A stretch of DNA of 64,000 nucleotides from Opitutus sp. GAS368 (GTDB taxonomy: Bacteria; Verrucomicrobiota; Verrucomicrobiia; Opitutales; UBA953). Below, in pieces: positions 48,398-56,874 of the stretch. Where the stretch lies: positions 16,210 to 80,209 of the forward strand of contig CAMBGQ010000003.1 of assembly GCA_945866215.1 (NCBI GenBank), read 5' to 3'. The first letter of the stretch is position 1; every line of letters begins with the position of its first letter. The notes beneath the pieces were generated by a model, which ran no database searches, was not told where the DNA came from, and saw only the letters and a program-made list of their open reading frames with translations. Position numbers and translations under genes: made by a program.

Positions 48398-50365
48398 TCA
48401 GCGCTTGTCCACCCAGCGGGAGATGCGGACGACGGTCCAGGACTCGGCCTTGCCGTTGATATTCGTGGTGAAGGTTTCGCCCTTCTTGTGGTTCAGGAAC
48501 TGCTTGGCCAGGGGGGAGATGTAAGAGAGGATGTTTTGCTCCGGTTTGCCATCCCAAGCGCCCAGGATATCGTAGGCAATCTCGGCTTCATCCGAACCCC
48601 GGCGGAGCACGATGCTCGACCCAATGCAGATCTCGTCGGCCTTCGCTTCGTTGAAGTCGGTCACGCGGGCCTTCTTGAGCAGGCCGTCGAGTTCGGCGCG
48701 GCGGGCGGAAAGGGTGTCGTGGTCTTGGCGGGCCATCTTGTATTCGGAATTCTCGCGCAAGTCGCCGTGCTCCTTGGCCACCTGGATGGCTTCTTTGACG
48801 GCCGGGAGGCGGACCTTGACGATTTCCTCGTGCTCGCGCTCCTTTTCTTCCTTGGAGTGCTGGGAGACGAAGAGCTCTTTTTCCTCCGCTTCGGAACCCG
48901 AGTGCTTCGACTTGGCGAGGCGCTGGACATGCGGCTCGATTTTGGCGAGGCGGGAGAGAAGGGCCTTCTTGGTCATCTCATCGAAGCCTTGGCTGCTCAT
49001 CATCGTCCGCGTGAGGTCGAAGATGGTCTCGCTGTCGGCCTTCTTGCCGTGGGCGGGGACCAGGATGTTGGCGATGAGCTCCTTGTCTTTGATGAGTTCG
49101 TTCGCGAGCGGGATGCGGGCGGTCGAATTGGACTCAAGCGACTCGGTGTCGATCGAAGAGAGGATGGCGCCGAGCAGAGAAGGATTGATGAGGGGGGCGA
49201 CGATGTCGGCGTATTTTTTCGAGTCGCGGTTCTTGATGATCCAGATGATGACGGGCGCGCGGAGTTCGCGGGTCTCGAGCCATTGCGCGAAGCGGGCGGC
49301 GACGGCGCTGGCGAGTTCCTGGTCGCAGAGGTAGGCGATGGATTCGGAGACCAGCTTGGCGGAGCCGCTCTTGGTACCGCCGATATCGCGGTTGCGGAGG
49401 AGGTCGAACGCGCGTTCGGCCCAGTTATCGTTATGGTGGACGCGTACGAGCTCGAGTAGGGAGCGGATTTTCTCGCTGGTGTGCGGGATGTTCAGCGCGA
49501 CGAGGGCGAGGTCGCTTTCGGTGCAGAGGCCAATGATCTCCGAGGCGGTCGGGCTGAGGGTCTCGACGTTCTCGACGGCGGAGCGGAAGAATTTATCGCG
49601 GTTCCAGATGCCGCCGAGGATGGCCGGCAGGTTGTCCCGGTTGCGGGCGGTCTCGAGCTTCTTGATTTCTTTGCTGAGGTCGGCGGAGACTTTTTCTAGG
49701 TTGGCGCTCGTGGCGGCCGAACGGGTTTCCGCGGAGGCGCTGGAGGCGAGTTCTTCGAGGAGGGCGAGCTTGCGTTCGAAGTTCGGGGCACCTTCGTATT
49801 GGGCGAAGAGATCTTCACCTAGGTCCTTGGGGGCTTCGAGGAGGGCGTAGAGTCCACCCTTGCGTTCTGGAACGAGGATGGCGCGGTCCTTGCGGAGCGC
49901 GGCCCGGGCCTTGGTCCACCAGGCCTTGAATGCGGTGAGGCGATCTTTGCCGGCGGGCAGGGAAGCGAAGAAGATGCGGTCGAGGTGGCCTTCGAGGGCG
50001 TAGGAAGTGCATTCGCCGGTCGCGAATTCGGCGAGAAGGGTCTTCACGACGCCGGCCGGGTCGTTGGCGACCATGTTGGCGATCTCGGACTTGGTGGTAT
50101 CGCCGTAGGCTTTGGCCACGATGCCGTTGGCGTTGATGACCTCGATCTTGCCTAGGAAAAAGGCGGAGTCCATAACGTGCCCTTTTTTGTTCTGCTCGGG
50201 GAAATCGACCGTCAGGCGCTTGGTGGCCTCGTCATAGGCGCGGATGACGCCGATGCCCCAGGTTTGGTGAAGGCAGAAGGCCGGCTGACCCGTGGCGACC
50301 AAGTCGACAGCGGCCTGCAGGGAGTTGATTTTAACACCTTGTGGGTTGAGGGCCTTGTTGCTCAT
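48398..50365 (-). CDS. greA: Transcription elongation factor GreA with long N-terminal extension
   Basis: Rescues backtracked RNA polymerase by stimulating transcript cleavage. 655 aa, against about 158 for most GreA. The classic GreA part is the last about 160 residues: the coiled-coil tip with acidic GDLRENSEYKMAR (near residue 532), then an FKBP-like C-terminal domain. The N-terminal 490 residues are helical, apart from a small beta-type region QTWGIGVIRAYDE near residue 34 that resembles Tudor/CarD-like modules. Such long GreA forms are known in Chlamydia. Divergent from rlmN. Confidence 0.88.
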   Translation of the reverse strand: MSNKALNPQGVKINSLQAAVDLVATGQPAFCLHQTWGIGVIRAYDEATKRLTVDFPEQNKKGHVMDSAFFLGKIEVINANGIVAKAYGDTTKSEIANMVANDPAGVVKTLLAEFATGECTSYALEGHLDRIFFASLPAGKDRLTAFKAWWTKARAALRKDRAILVPERKGGLYALLEAPKDLGEDLFAQYEGAPNFERKLALLEELASSASAETRSAATSANLEKVSADLSKEIKKLETARNRDNLPAILGGIWNRDKFFRSAVENVETLSPTASEIIGLCTESDLALVALNIPHTSEKIRSLLELVRVHHNDNWAERAFDLLRNRDIGGTKSGSAKLVSESIAYLCDQELASAVAARFAQWLETRELRAPVIIWIIKNRDSKKYADIVAPLINPSLLGAILSSIDTESLESNSTARIPLANELIKDKELIANILVPAHGKKADSETIFDLTRTMMSSQGFDEMTKKALLSRLAKIEPHVQRLAKSKHSGSEAEEKELFVSQHSKEEKEREHEEIVKVRLPAVKEAIQVAKEHGDLRENSEYKMARQDHDTLSARRAELDGLLKKARVTDFNEAKADEICIGSSIVLRRGSDEAEIAYDILGAWDGKPEQNILSYISPLAKQFLNHKKGETFTTNINGKAESWTVVRISRWVDKR

Positions 50366-50465
50366 TGCAAAAGTGGGTTTTGGGCATAACAATTCTCACT
50401 TGCAAGCAGGAAGGCGGGGGGCTTTGGGGTCTACGCCTCGCGCGCCCTCCAGCCCTGCGCTCCTC

Positions 50466-51596
50466 ATGGCCTTTAAGCCCGAAAAACCCTCAATCCACGG
50501 TGAAACTCCGACCACACTCGGTGAGCGGTTGGTCGCGGACGGCCACCCTCGATACCGGGCCGGCCAAGTATTCGAATGGTTATACCCTCGTCGGGCGGAG
50601 ACTTCTGAGGCGATGACCAACCTGCCGGCCGACCTGCGGGCTTGGCTGGCGACCCATTATGACTTTGCAGCGACCGACTTGGTCCTACGCAAGGCCTCCT
50701 CCGATGTCACCCAGAAGATCCTCCAACGCCTCCGCGACGGTTCCCTGATTGAGACCGTGATCATCCGGGCGCCGATGGAGGGGGTCGGCCAGGAGAAGTC
50801 CCGCCGGACTATCTGTATCTCGACCCAGGTGGGTTGCGCCTACGGCTGCAAGTTCTGCGCCTCGGGGCTCGACGGCTGGAAACGCGACCTCTCAATCGGC
50901 GAGATTGTCTCCCAGCTCGTCCAGGTCTGTCGCATCGAGGACCAAGCCGACCCGGCCCGCGCCGCCGAGGGGCTAGCCTCTTTTGATAACATCGTCGTGA
51001 TGGGCATGGGCGAACCCTTGGCCAACTACGAAAACCTCTTGGCCGCGTTGCGCATCGTGAACGCCCCTTGGGGCTTCGGTTTCGGCGCCCGTCGCGTGAC
51101 GATCTCCACCTCGGGCGTCGTCCCGAAGATTCTCAAGCTCGCCGAGGAGCCGCTGGGCTTCCGGCTCGCGATCAGCCTGCATGGTGCGACCAACGAGGTC
51201 CGCGACCAGATCATGCCCGTGAACAAGAAGTTCCCACTCGAGCAGCTCATCCCTGCGGCCAAGGCCTTCGCCCGTAAGCACGGGCGCATGCTCACCCTCG
51301 AATTCATCCTCATCGAGGACATCAACGACTCGCTCGAGCAGGCTCGGAAGCTCGCCGTCATCGCCCGCGAGCTGCATGCGCACGTCAACCTGATCCCATA
51401 CAACAAGGTCGACGGTCTGCCATGGGTCCGCCCGTCCCTGACGCGGCAGGATCGCTTCGTGAAGGAGTTGCGCGCCCTCGGCGTGACGGCGACGCTCCGC
51501 CGCGAGAAAGGCCACGACATCGACGCGGCCTGCGGTCAGCTTCGCCTGCAGACGGAAAAGACGCTCCGGCTAGACCCGCCGCCCGCGGCTGCCTAG
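50466..51596 (+). CDS. rlmN: 23S rRNA (adenine2503-C2)-methyltransferase
   Basis: Radical-SAM enzyme methylating A2503 of 23S rRNA and A37 of some tRNAs. 376 aa from ATG 50466; the open frame runs on upstream but that part overlaps greA. The cluster-binding cysteines are Cys124, Cys128 and Cys131 in CAYGCKFC. The N-terminal domain has YRAGQVFEWLYPR. VMGMGEPLANYEN and the C-terminal cysteine region (HDIDAACGQL) are typical. Stop codon TAG overlaps the TAG of convergent rpe at CTAG (51593-51596). Confidence 0.96.
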   Translation: MAFKPEKPSIHGETPTTLGERLVADGHPRYRAGQVFEWLYPRRAETSEAMTNLPADLRAWLATHYDFAATDLVLRKASSDVTQKILQRLRDGSLIETVIIRAPMEGVGQEKSRRTICISTQVGCAYGCKFCASGLDGWKRDLSIGEIVSQLVQVCRIEDQADPARAAEGLASFDNIVVMGMGEPLANYENLLAALRIVNAPWGFGFGARRVTISTSGVVPKILKLAEEPLGFRLAISLHGATNEVRDQIMPVNKKFPLEQLIPAAKAFARKHGRMLTLEFILIEDINDSLEQARKLAVIARELHAHVNLIPYNKVDGLPWVRPSLTRQDRFVKELRALGVTATLRREKGHDIDAACGQLRLQTEKTLRLDPPPAAA

Positions 51597-52243
51597 GCCG
51601 TCAACGCGGCCGCGAAGGCCCGGCGGTCCGGCGCCTGGAAGAAAGCCGTGCCCGCCACAAAGGTATCGGCGCCCGCTTCGCGGCAACGCCGGCCCGTCTC
51701 AAGGTTGATGCCGCCGTCGACCTCGAGACGGAAGCTCGCGCCGCGCCGCGCACGTTCGGCGGCGAGAAGGCGGATGCTGTCGAGGACGGAAGGGATGAAG
51801 GACTGGCCGCCGAAGCCCGGGAAGACGGTCATGCAAAGCACGAGGTCGACCGAGTCGAGGTAGGGGAGCACGCGGCGCGGATCCGCGTCGGGGTTCATCG
51901 CGATGCCGGCGGCTAGGCCGGCGGACTTGATGGCGGCGAGGGTCTTGGCGACATCGTGGTCGGCTTCGACGTGCACGGTGAGGCGCTCGGCGCCGGCCTG
52001 GGCGAAGGCCGCGACGTATCGATCCGGATGGCGGAGCATCAGGTGTACGTCGAAATGCAGTTTCGTCAGCGGGCGGAGGTCAGCGACGACCTGCGGGCCG
52101 AAGCTAATGTTGGGCACGAAGTGTCCGTCCATGATGTCGATGTGCAGCCAGCCCAGGCCGGCAGCTTCCACCGCGCTTACGCCCTGCGCGAACGCGCCAT
52201 GATCAGCGGCCAGGAGTGAAGGGGCGAGGACGGCGGGGTTCAT
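51593..52243 (-). CDS. rpe: Ribulose-phosphate 3-epimerase
   Basis: TIM-barrel enzyme interconverting ribulose-5-P and xylulose-5-P in the pentose phosphate pathway. 216 aa from ATG 52243 (MNPAVLAPSLLAADH). Metal-site residues lie in HIDIMDGHFVPN (Asp and His), FDVHLML and MTVFPGFGGQSF, with DGGINLETG at the phosphate end. Last gene of the envelope operon; its stop shares CTAG with rlmN. Confidence 0.95.
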   Translation of the reverse strand: MNPAVLAPSLLAADHGAFAQGVSAVEAAGLGWLHIDIMDGHFVPNISFGPQVVADLRPLTKLHFDVHLMLRHPDRYVAAFAQAGAERLTVHVEADHDVAKTLAAIKSAGLAAGIAMNPDADPRRVLPYLDSVDLVLCMTVFPGFGGQSFIPSVLDSIRLLAAERARRGASFRLEVDGGINLETGRRCREAGADTFVAGTAFFQAPDRRAFAAALTA

Positions 52244-52245
52244 GG

Positions 52246-52731
52246 TCACCAAGCGGTGGTGGCGGCTTCGCGGATCTGCGCGGCGATGTCGGCGAAGAGC
52301 GTCGGCGCGAGGCTGAGCTCCTCGGCAGCCGGGTCGCCGACGATCTGCAGCGTGGCGACGGAGCGGAACATGCGGTCCTTGAAGAGTACGCGCTGGCCGC
52401 CGTCCGTGGTCAGGGTGCAGCGGACCTCGAAGCTTACGCGGTAGCTCGTGAACGCATAGGCGTCGCCGGTCTTGGTGGTGAACCCATCGCGCTGATAGCG
52501 CGTGACCTCGGCGGCGAGGACGGCGTCGCCGGGACCGACTTTCACGCGCGGGTCAGCCGAGAGGGCTTCGACAATCTTACCGTGGAGCACGGCGTGGGTG
52601 CCGGTGCGCGCTGTGGCGTTACGGATGGGCGAGACTTCGATGCGGCTGAAGGCCGGCTTGGGGCCGCCGAGCCGATAGCCGGAGCATCCCGCCAGGAGGG
52701 TGGCGATGAGCAAGACAACCAGGTGCTTCAT
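52246..52731 (-). CDS. lptE: LPS assembly lipoprotein LptE
   Basis: Outer-membrane lipoprotein that plugs the LptD translocon and helps place lipopolysaccharide. 161 aa. The signal peptide ends in LLAGC, the lipobox, with Cys16 lipidated. The rest is the LptE-type alpha/beta fold (GYRLGG near the N-terminus, AVLHGKIVEALSADPRVKV). Overlaps the BamD-like stop by one base and lies 2 nt before rpe. LptE is poorly conserved, so context helps. Confidence 0.82.
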   Translation of the reverse strand: MKHLVVLLIATLLAGCSGYRLGGPKPAFSRIEVSPIRNATARTGTHAVLHGKIVEALSADPRVKVGPGDAVLAAEVTRYQRDGFTTKTGDAYAFTSYRVSFEVRCTLTTDGGQRVLFKDRMFRSVATLQIVGDPAAEELSLAPTLFADIAAQIREAATTAW

Positions 52732-53846
52732 CAGCGATCGGCCCCCGTGGCGGGCTTCGGCGCCGACTTCTGGAAGCCGCCGGTCAGATCTTCGCCGACG
52801 GGCTGGGGCTTGGCCTCAGAGATGGCGCGCGGTCGCGGAAAAGTTCCGAGCAGACGGTCGGCGAGGCTCTTCGGCGGGTTCGGGTCCTTCTGGATGCGCT
52901 CGAGCAGCTCTTCGGCCTCCTTGGAGGCGGCGGTCTCCGGCGCAATGCTGCGGCAGGCGTTGGCCATGAGCTTGGCGGCTTCGGGATTATTCCGATCGAA
53001 GAAGTAGAAGCGGGCGAGGTTCAGCCGGGCGCGAGCGGCGCGGTCGCGCAGGAGGGCGATCTGTTCGATGGCTTTGGGGGCCCGCGGGTCACCAGGGAAC
53101 TGCTCGGCCAAGGTCCGCCAATGGTCCGCGGCCTCGATCGTCGAGGCTTGGTCCCAGGCTGGGCCGAGCGATTGCTTGGCCCGCATGGTCGCGAGCATCT
53201 CGAGGGCTTCGGCTGTGAACGGGGAGGTGGGGTAGTCGCTGACGAGCATCTCGAGGGCTTCGGTGGTCTCGGCCTCGCGGTCACTTTCCAGACCGAGTCG
53301 GGCGATGCGAATCAAGGATTCGTCGGCGTAAGGTCCGTTGGGCGCCAAGCGAATGGTCTTCTTCCAGAGGGAGATGGCGCCTAAGGAATCGCGGAACCAG
53401 GGCAACCACCCGCCGAGCTTGCGGCGTTCGCCAGCGGCGAGGCGGTTTGCGATCTCGAATTGCAGGCGGACGGCTTCGCTGAAGCTGGCGAAACTCGAGT
53501 GGCGGGCATAAAGGGCATCGATGAGCTCGGTCGCATCCTCGAATTCTTGACGCGCCCCATACAGGCGGGCGCGCTCCAGGAGGGCGACCGCTTCGGCCTC
53601 GGTGCCGAGGTTGGCTTCCGCGATGATCTGCCATTCCTTCAGACCTGTGCCGAGGTCGCCGCTGGCGGCGGTCTGGGACGCATGGGTCATTGCGAGCAGC
53701 ACGATGGGCAGACGACTGGGCGGCGTGACGTCGTTCGTCGAGCCGGGCTTGAGGCGCCACTCGCCCTCGAAGCGTTCGTATTCCGCGTGAGCGATGGGGC
53801 CGAGCAGGAGCGCGACGGCGAGGAAGGGTTTAGCGAGGTGGTTCAT
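52731..53846 (-). CDS. BamD-like TPR periplasmic protein
   Basis: 371 aa from ATG 53846 (MNHLAKPFLAVALLL). A signal peptide ends at about residue 21 (IAHA-EYERF); there is no lipobox, unlike classic BamD. TPR units include EFEDATELIDALYARHSSFASF and YPTSPFTAEALEMLA. The ALLRDRAARARLNLARFYF stretch resembles BamD. The C-terminal tail is Pro/Lys-rich. BamD is part of the outer-membrane protein assembly machine. The position next to lptE and fabH supports an envelope role; the exact family is not certain. Confidence 0.7.
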   Translation of the reverse strand: MNHLAKPFLAVALLLGPIAHAEYERFEGEWRLKPGSTNDVTPPSRLPIVLLAMTHASQTAASGDLGTGLKEWQIIAEANLGTEAEAVALLERARLYGARQEFEDATELIDALYARHSSFASFSEAVRLQFEIANRLAAGERRKLGGWLPWFRDSLGAISLWKKTIRLAPNGPYADESLIRIARLGLESDREAETTEALEMLVSDYPTSPFTAEALEMLATMRAKQSLGPAWDQASTIEAADHWRTLAEQFPGDPRAPKAIEQIALLRDRAARARLNLARFYFFDRNNPEAAKLMANACRSIAPETAASKEAEELLERIQKDPNPPKSLADRLLGTFPRPRAISEAKPQPVGEDLTGGFQKSAPKPATGADR

Positions 53847-54843
53847 GCCAGCGGAGAAGGGTTGCGCCCCAGGTGAGACCGGCGCCGAAGGCGACAATCA
53901 GGATGAGGTCACCGTGCTTGAGTTTGCCGTCTTTCCAGACTTCTTCAAGTGCAAGCGGTATCGAGGCGGCGGACGTATTGCCGTAACGATCGAGATTAGA
54001 AGGAAAGCGGTCCAGCCCCACGTTGAGCTGGCTCGCGACCGCTTCCAAGATGCGAATATTGGCCTGATGGGGGATGAACCAGGCGACCTCTTCCGATTTG
54101 ACACCGCACTGGGCGAGGACGCGCTCGCAGGATTCTGTCATGACGCGCACGGCGTGGCGGAAGACTTCCTTGCCGTTCATCCGCAGGAAATGTTTGCCGT
54201 CGCGCAGGGAGTCGGCGGTCGCGGGTGCGGCGGAGCCGCCGCCCGCGCAATGGAGGAGTTCGGCGTTGTTGCCATCCGCGCCGAGGAGGTTGCCCAGCAG
54301 CCCGACGCCTTTTTGCGCGGTGGTCTCGAGTAGCACGGCGCCGGCGCCGTCGCCGAAGAGCACGCAGGTCGTCCGGTCGGACCAATCCACCACGCTGGAA
54401 AGTTTTTCCGCACCGATGACGAGGACGCGGCGGTAGGCACCTGACCGCATCATGTCCTTGGCCACCTGCAGGGCGTAGACGAAGCCCGAGCAGGCGGCGG
54501 AGACATCGAAGCAAGGGATGTCGCGCCGCAGGCCGAGCTTCGCCTGCAGGAGGCAGGCGGTGGAGGGGAAGGGGATGTCCGGGGTCATCGTGGCGACGAT
54601 GAGGAGGTCGACGTCGGACGGGGTCAGGCCAGCGCGCTCGAGGGCCTGAGCGGCAGCCTTGGCGCCCATGTCTGAAGGATTCTCCCCGGGGCCGGCGATG
54701 CGGCGCTCGGCGATACCCGAGCGGGTCTTGATCCACTCGTCGGACGTATCGACCATCTTGGACAGTTCGGCATTGGTGAGCTTGCGTTCCGGGGTGTGGA
54801 CCCCGATGGCCCGAATGAAGACTGAAAGCTCAACGCTACTCAT
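53830..54843 (-). CDS. fabH: Beta-ketoacyl-ACP synthase III
   Basis: Starts fatty-acid chains by condensing acetyl-CoA with malonyl-ACP. 337 aa. The catalytic triad is Cys118 (DVSAACSGF), His259 (PHQANIRI) and Asn289 (YGNTSAAS). Overlaps the BamD-like gene by 17 nt and lies 48 nt after plsX, the usual plsX-fabH order. Confidence 0.96.
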   Translation of the reverse strand: MSSVELSVFIRAIGVHTPERKLTNAELSKMVDTSDEWIKTRSGIAERRIAGPGENPSDMGAKAAAQALERAGLTPSDVDLLIVATMTPDIPFPSTACLLQAKLGLRRDIPCFDVSAACSGFVYALQVAKDMMRSGAYRRVLVIGAEKLSSVVDWSDRTTCVLFGDGAGAVLLETTAQKGVGLLGNLLGADGNNAELLHCAGGGSAAPATADSLRDGKHFLRMNGKEVFRHAVRVMTESCERVLAQCGVKSEEVAWFIPHQANIRILEAVASQLNVGLDRFPSNLDRYGNTSAASIPLALEEVWKDGKLKHGDLILIVAFGAGLTWGATLLRWHEPPR

Positions 54844-54891
54844 CGATGCGTGAGAAAAGACCCCTTGGGCGGGGAAGGGAACCTTAAAACC

Positions 54892-55962
54892 TCAGGCTTC
54901 CTCCGGGGTGGAGGAAATCACCGCATTCGCCTCCGCCAACGAGGTTAGCATCCGTTGACCGGCGCCATGGCCGAGGGCTTCGAGTCCCAAGCGGATGGCG
55001 CTGGCGATACTCTGCCGATTGCTGGACCCGTGGGCCTTCATGACGAGCCCGGTAAGTCCCAGTAAAGGAGCGCCGCCGTAACGTTCAGGTTTCAGCTTAC
55101 CCTTGAGATCGCGCAGGAGGGGGAACATGGCGATGCCTCCGGCTAGGTAGACCGGGTTGCTCTTCACCTTGCTGCCGACCATGTCACGGACCATGTAGAC
55201 CAGGCCTTCGAGGGTCTTGAGGATGACATTACCGGTGAAGCCGTCGGTAACGACGACATCGCAGGCGTCGCCAAAGACGTCAAAGCCTTCGACGGGGCCG
55301 ACATAGTGAATCCGCTCGCCCATGGCCTTCAGCAAGGTGTGCGTGCGATTGATGCGCGGTCCGCCTTTGCCTTCTTCGGTCCCGACACTGAGGAGGCCGA
55401 CGCGCGGTCGCGTGATGCCGAGGGCACTCTGGGCGTAGATGGAACCGAGGACGGCGTTGTGCACCAGTTGTGCGGGCGTGGCCTCGGGGTTGGCGCCGAC
55501 GTCGAGCATGATGAAATGCCCGTTGCGCCGCGGCATGATGGCCGCCAAGGCGGGGCGTTCGGCGCCCTCCATCGGGCGCACCTTGATGGTACCGGCGGCG
55601 ACGAGGGCTTTGGTGTTGCCGGTGGAGACGACGGCGTCGACTTCGCCAGCCTTGAGCATCTCGAGGGCGAGCACCATCGACGAGTCGCGCTTGGATTTTA
55701 GCACCGCCATCGGCGCGTCGTCGGAGGCGACGATGCTGGCGGCGTGCCGGAAAGAGACCCGGTTGCTCTTCAACGCCCGATGTTCGATTGCGAGCATGCG
55801 CAGGTTGTCTTCATGGCCGACGAGCACGATGCGGTCCTCCGGTCCGATAATGCCTTCCTTGCAAGCAAGGGCGGCGCCGGCGACGGCTTCCGAAGGGCCC
55901 ATATCGCCCCCCATGCAGTCGAGGGCGATACGGTGGCCTTTCTTCGGAGTGGCTTCGCTCAT
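54892..55962 (-). CDS. plsX: Phosphate acyltransferase PlsX
   Basis: Makes acyl-phosphate from acyl-ACP for phospholipid synthesis. 356 aa. N-terminal ALDCMGGDMGP and the conserved STGNTKALVA, MLDVGANPEATP, GTEEGKG and TDGFTGNV motifs are all seen. It follows rpmF by 27 nt and precedes fabH, a standard rpmF-plsX-fabH cluster. Confidence 0.96.
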   Translation of the reverse strand: MSEATPKKGHRIALDCMGGDMGPSEAVAGAALACKEGIIGPEDRIVLVGHEDNLRMLAIEHRALKSNRVSFRHAASIVASDDAPMAVLKSKRDSSMVLALEMLKAGEVDAVVSTGNTKALVAAGTIKVRPMEGAERPALAAIMPRRNGHFIMLDVGANPEATPAQLVHNAVLGSIYAQSALGITRPRVGLLSVGTEEGKGGPRINRTHTLLKAMGERIHYVGPVEGFDVFGDACDVVVTDGFTGNVILKTLEGLVYMVRDMVGSKVKSNPVYLAGGIAMFPLLRDLKGKLKPERYGGAPLLGLTGLVMKAHGSSNRQSIASAIRLGLEALGHGAGQRMLTSLAEANAVISSTPEEA

Positions 55963-55989
55963 GAGATCGGGCCGAGCCCGGGAGGGAGC

Positions 55990-56169
55990 TTAGGCTCCGA
56001 TGTCCAAGACCTGACGTCCGCGGTACTTGCCCGTGGTGGGGTCGACGCGGTGGGAGCGGCGAAGGGCGCCGGATTCGGCATCCTTAACAAGTTTCGGGGC
56101 GCGGAACTGGTTGGCACCACGGCGGAGTCGGCTGCGGCGTTTGGACTGTTTACGTTTCGGGTTGGCCAT
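55990..56169 (-). CDS. rpmF: 50S ribosomal protein L32
   Basis: 59 aa. N-terminus MANPKRKQSKRRSRLRRGAN and C-terminus VDPTTGKYRGRQVLDIGA match L32; there is no zinc CxxC pair, so this is the zinc-independent form. It heads the rpmF-plsX-fabH run on the minus strand and diverges from the GmhB-like gene. The DUF177 gene often found before rpmF is absent. Confidence 0.93.
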   Translation of the reverse strand: MANPKRKQSKRRSRLRRGANQFRAPKLVKDAESGALRRSHRVDPTTGKYRGRQVLDIGA

Positions 56170-56272
56170 GGTTCTACGCTGGGATGAGGGTCGGTTTTAC
56201 CCCGCCCGCCCCCTCGGTCAAGCCCCCTTTCCATTCCCTTGCGATTGTCGGCTGGTTTGGTTGATTACCCGA

Positions 56273-56821
56273 ATGCCCGGCCATCCTGCCCTTTTTCTTG
56301 ATCGCGATGGAAATCTTATCCGAGACCACCACCACACCTGCCGGGAGGAGCAGATTGAGCTCATTCCGGGGGTCAAGCCCGCCTTGGAGGCTTGCCTTGA
56401 AGCAGGCTATCGCCTGTTCGTCCTGACGAACCAAAGCGGTATCAATCGGGGCATCTTCACCTGGGAACAGTATCAGGCCTGCAACCGCCGGATGCTCGAG
56501 TTACTCGCCTTGCCAGCCCCAGGCATTTTAGAGATCAAGGCCGCGCCAGAACGACCTGATGAGCCCTCTCTTTACCGCAAGCCAAGCCCGCGTTTCATCT
56601 TGGAAAAAATCGCTGAATACGGACTGGACCCGACGCGCTGTTGGATGACGGGGGATCGCGTCACGGACTGGGAGGCAGGCCTGAACGCTGGCATTCGTTC
56701 GTGCGCGGTGCGGAGTGGCGCCGCCAAGCCATCGGAACTGGTCGCCGCCGCGGGCTTAGGCTGCGTGGTCCATGATGATCTGCCGGCGTTCGTCCGCGTC
56801 GAACTGCAGCTTATTTTCTAG
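56273..56821 (+). CDS. GmhB-like HAD phosphatase lacking the zinc loop
   Basis: 182 aa from ATG 56273 (MPGHPALFLDRDG); an open frame upstream overlaps rpmF and is a shadow. HAD-IIIA motif I is FLDRDGNLI, motif II LTNQSGINRGIFT, motif III YRKPSPRF and motif IV MTGDRVTDWEAG. Heptose bisphosphate phosphatases (GmhB) and HisB-N relatives have these. The usual zinc loop cysteines (CxH...CxCRKP) before RKP are missing. Could act on heptose bisphosphate or histidinol phosphate; not decidable. Ends beside a bidirectional terminator. Confidence 0.82.
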   Translation: MPGHPALFLDRDGNLIRDHHHTCREEQIELIPGVKPALEACLEAGYRLFVLTNQSGINRGIFTWEQYQACNRRMLELLALPAPGILEIKAAPERPDEPSLYRKPSPRFILEKIAEYGLDPTRCWMTGDRVTDWEAGLNAGIRSCAVRSGAAKPSELVAAAGLGCVVHDDLPAFVRVELQLIF

Positions 56822-56827
56822 AACAAA

Positions 56828-56855
56828 AAAGGACGAACCGGTGGGTTCGTCCTTT
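56828..56855. terminator. Bidirectional terminator between GmhB-like gene and Cys-rich gene
   Basis: A 12-bp stem (56828-56839 with 56844-56855) with GGTG loop. On the minus strand it runs into TTTTTTGTTC, a strong terminator for the Cys-rich gene; on the plus strand the T-run is only TTT, so it is weaker for the phosphatase gene. Confidence 0.85.
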
Positions 56856-56874
56856 GATCGCCTAAGCGAGAGAA

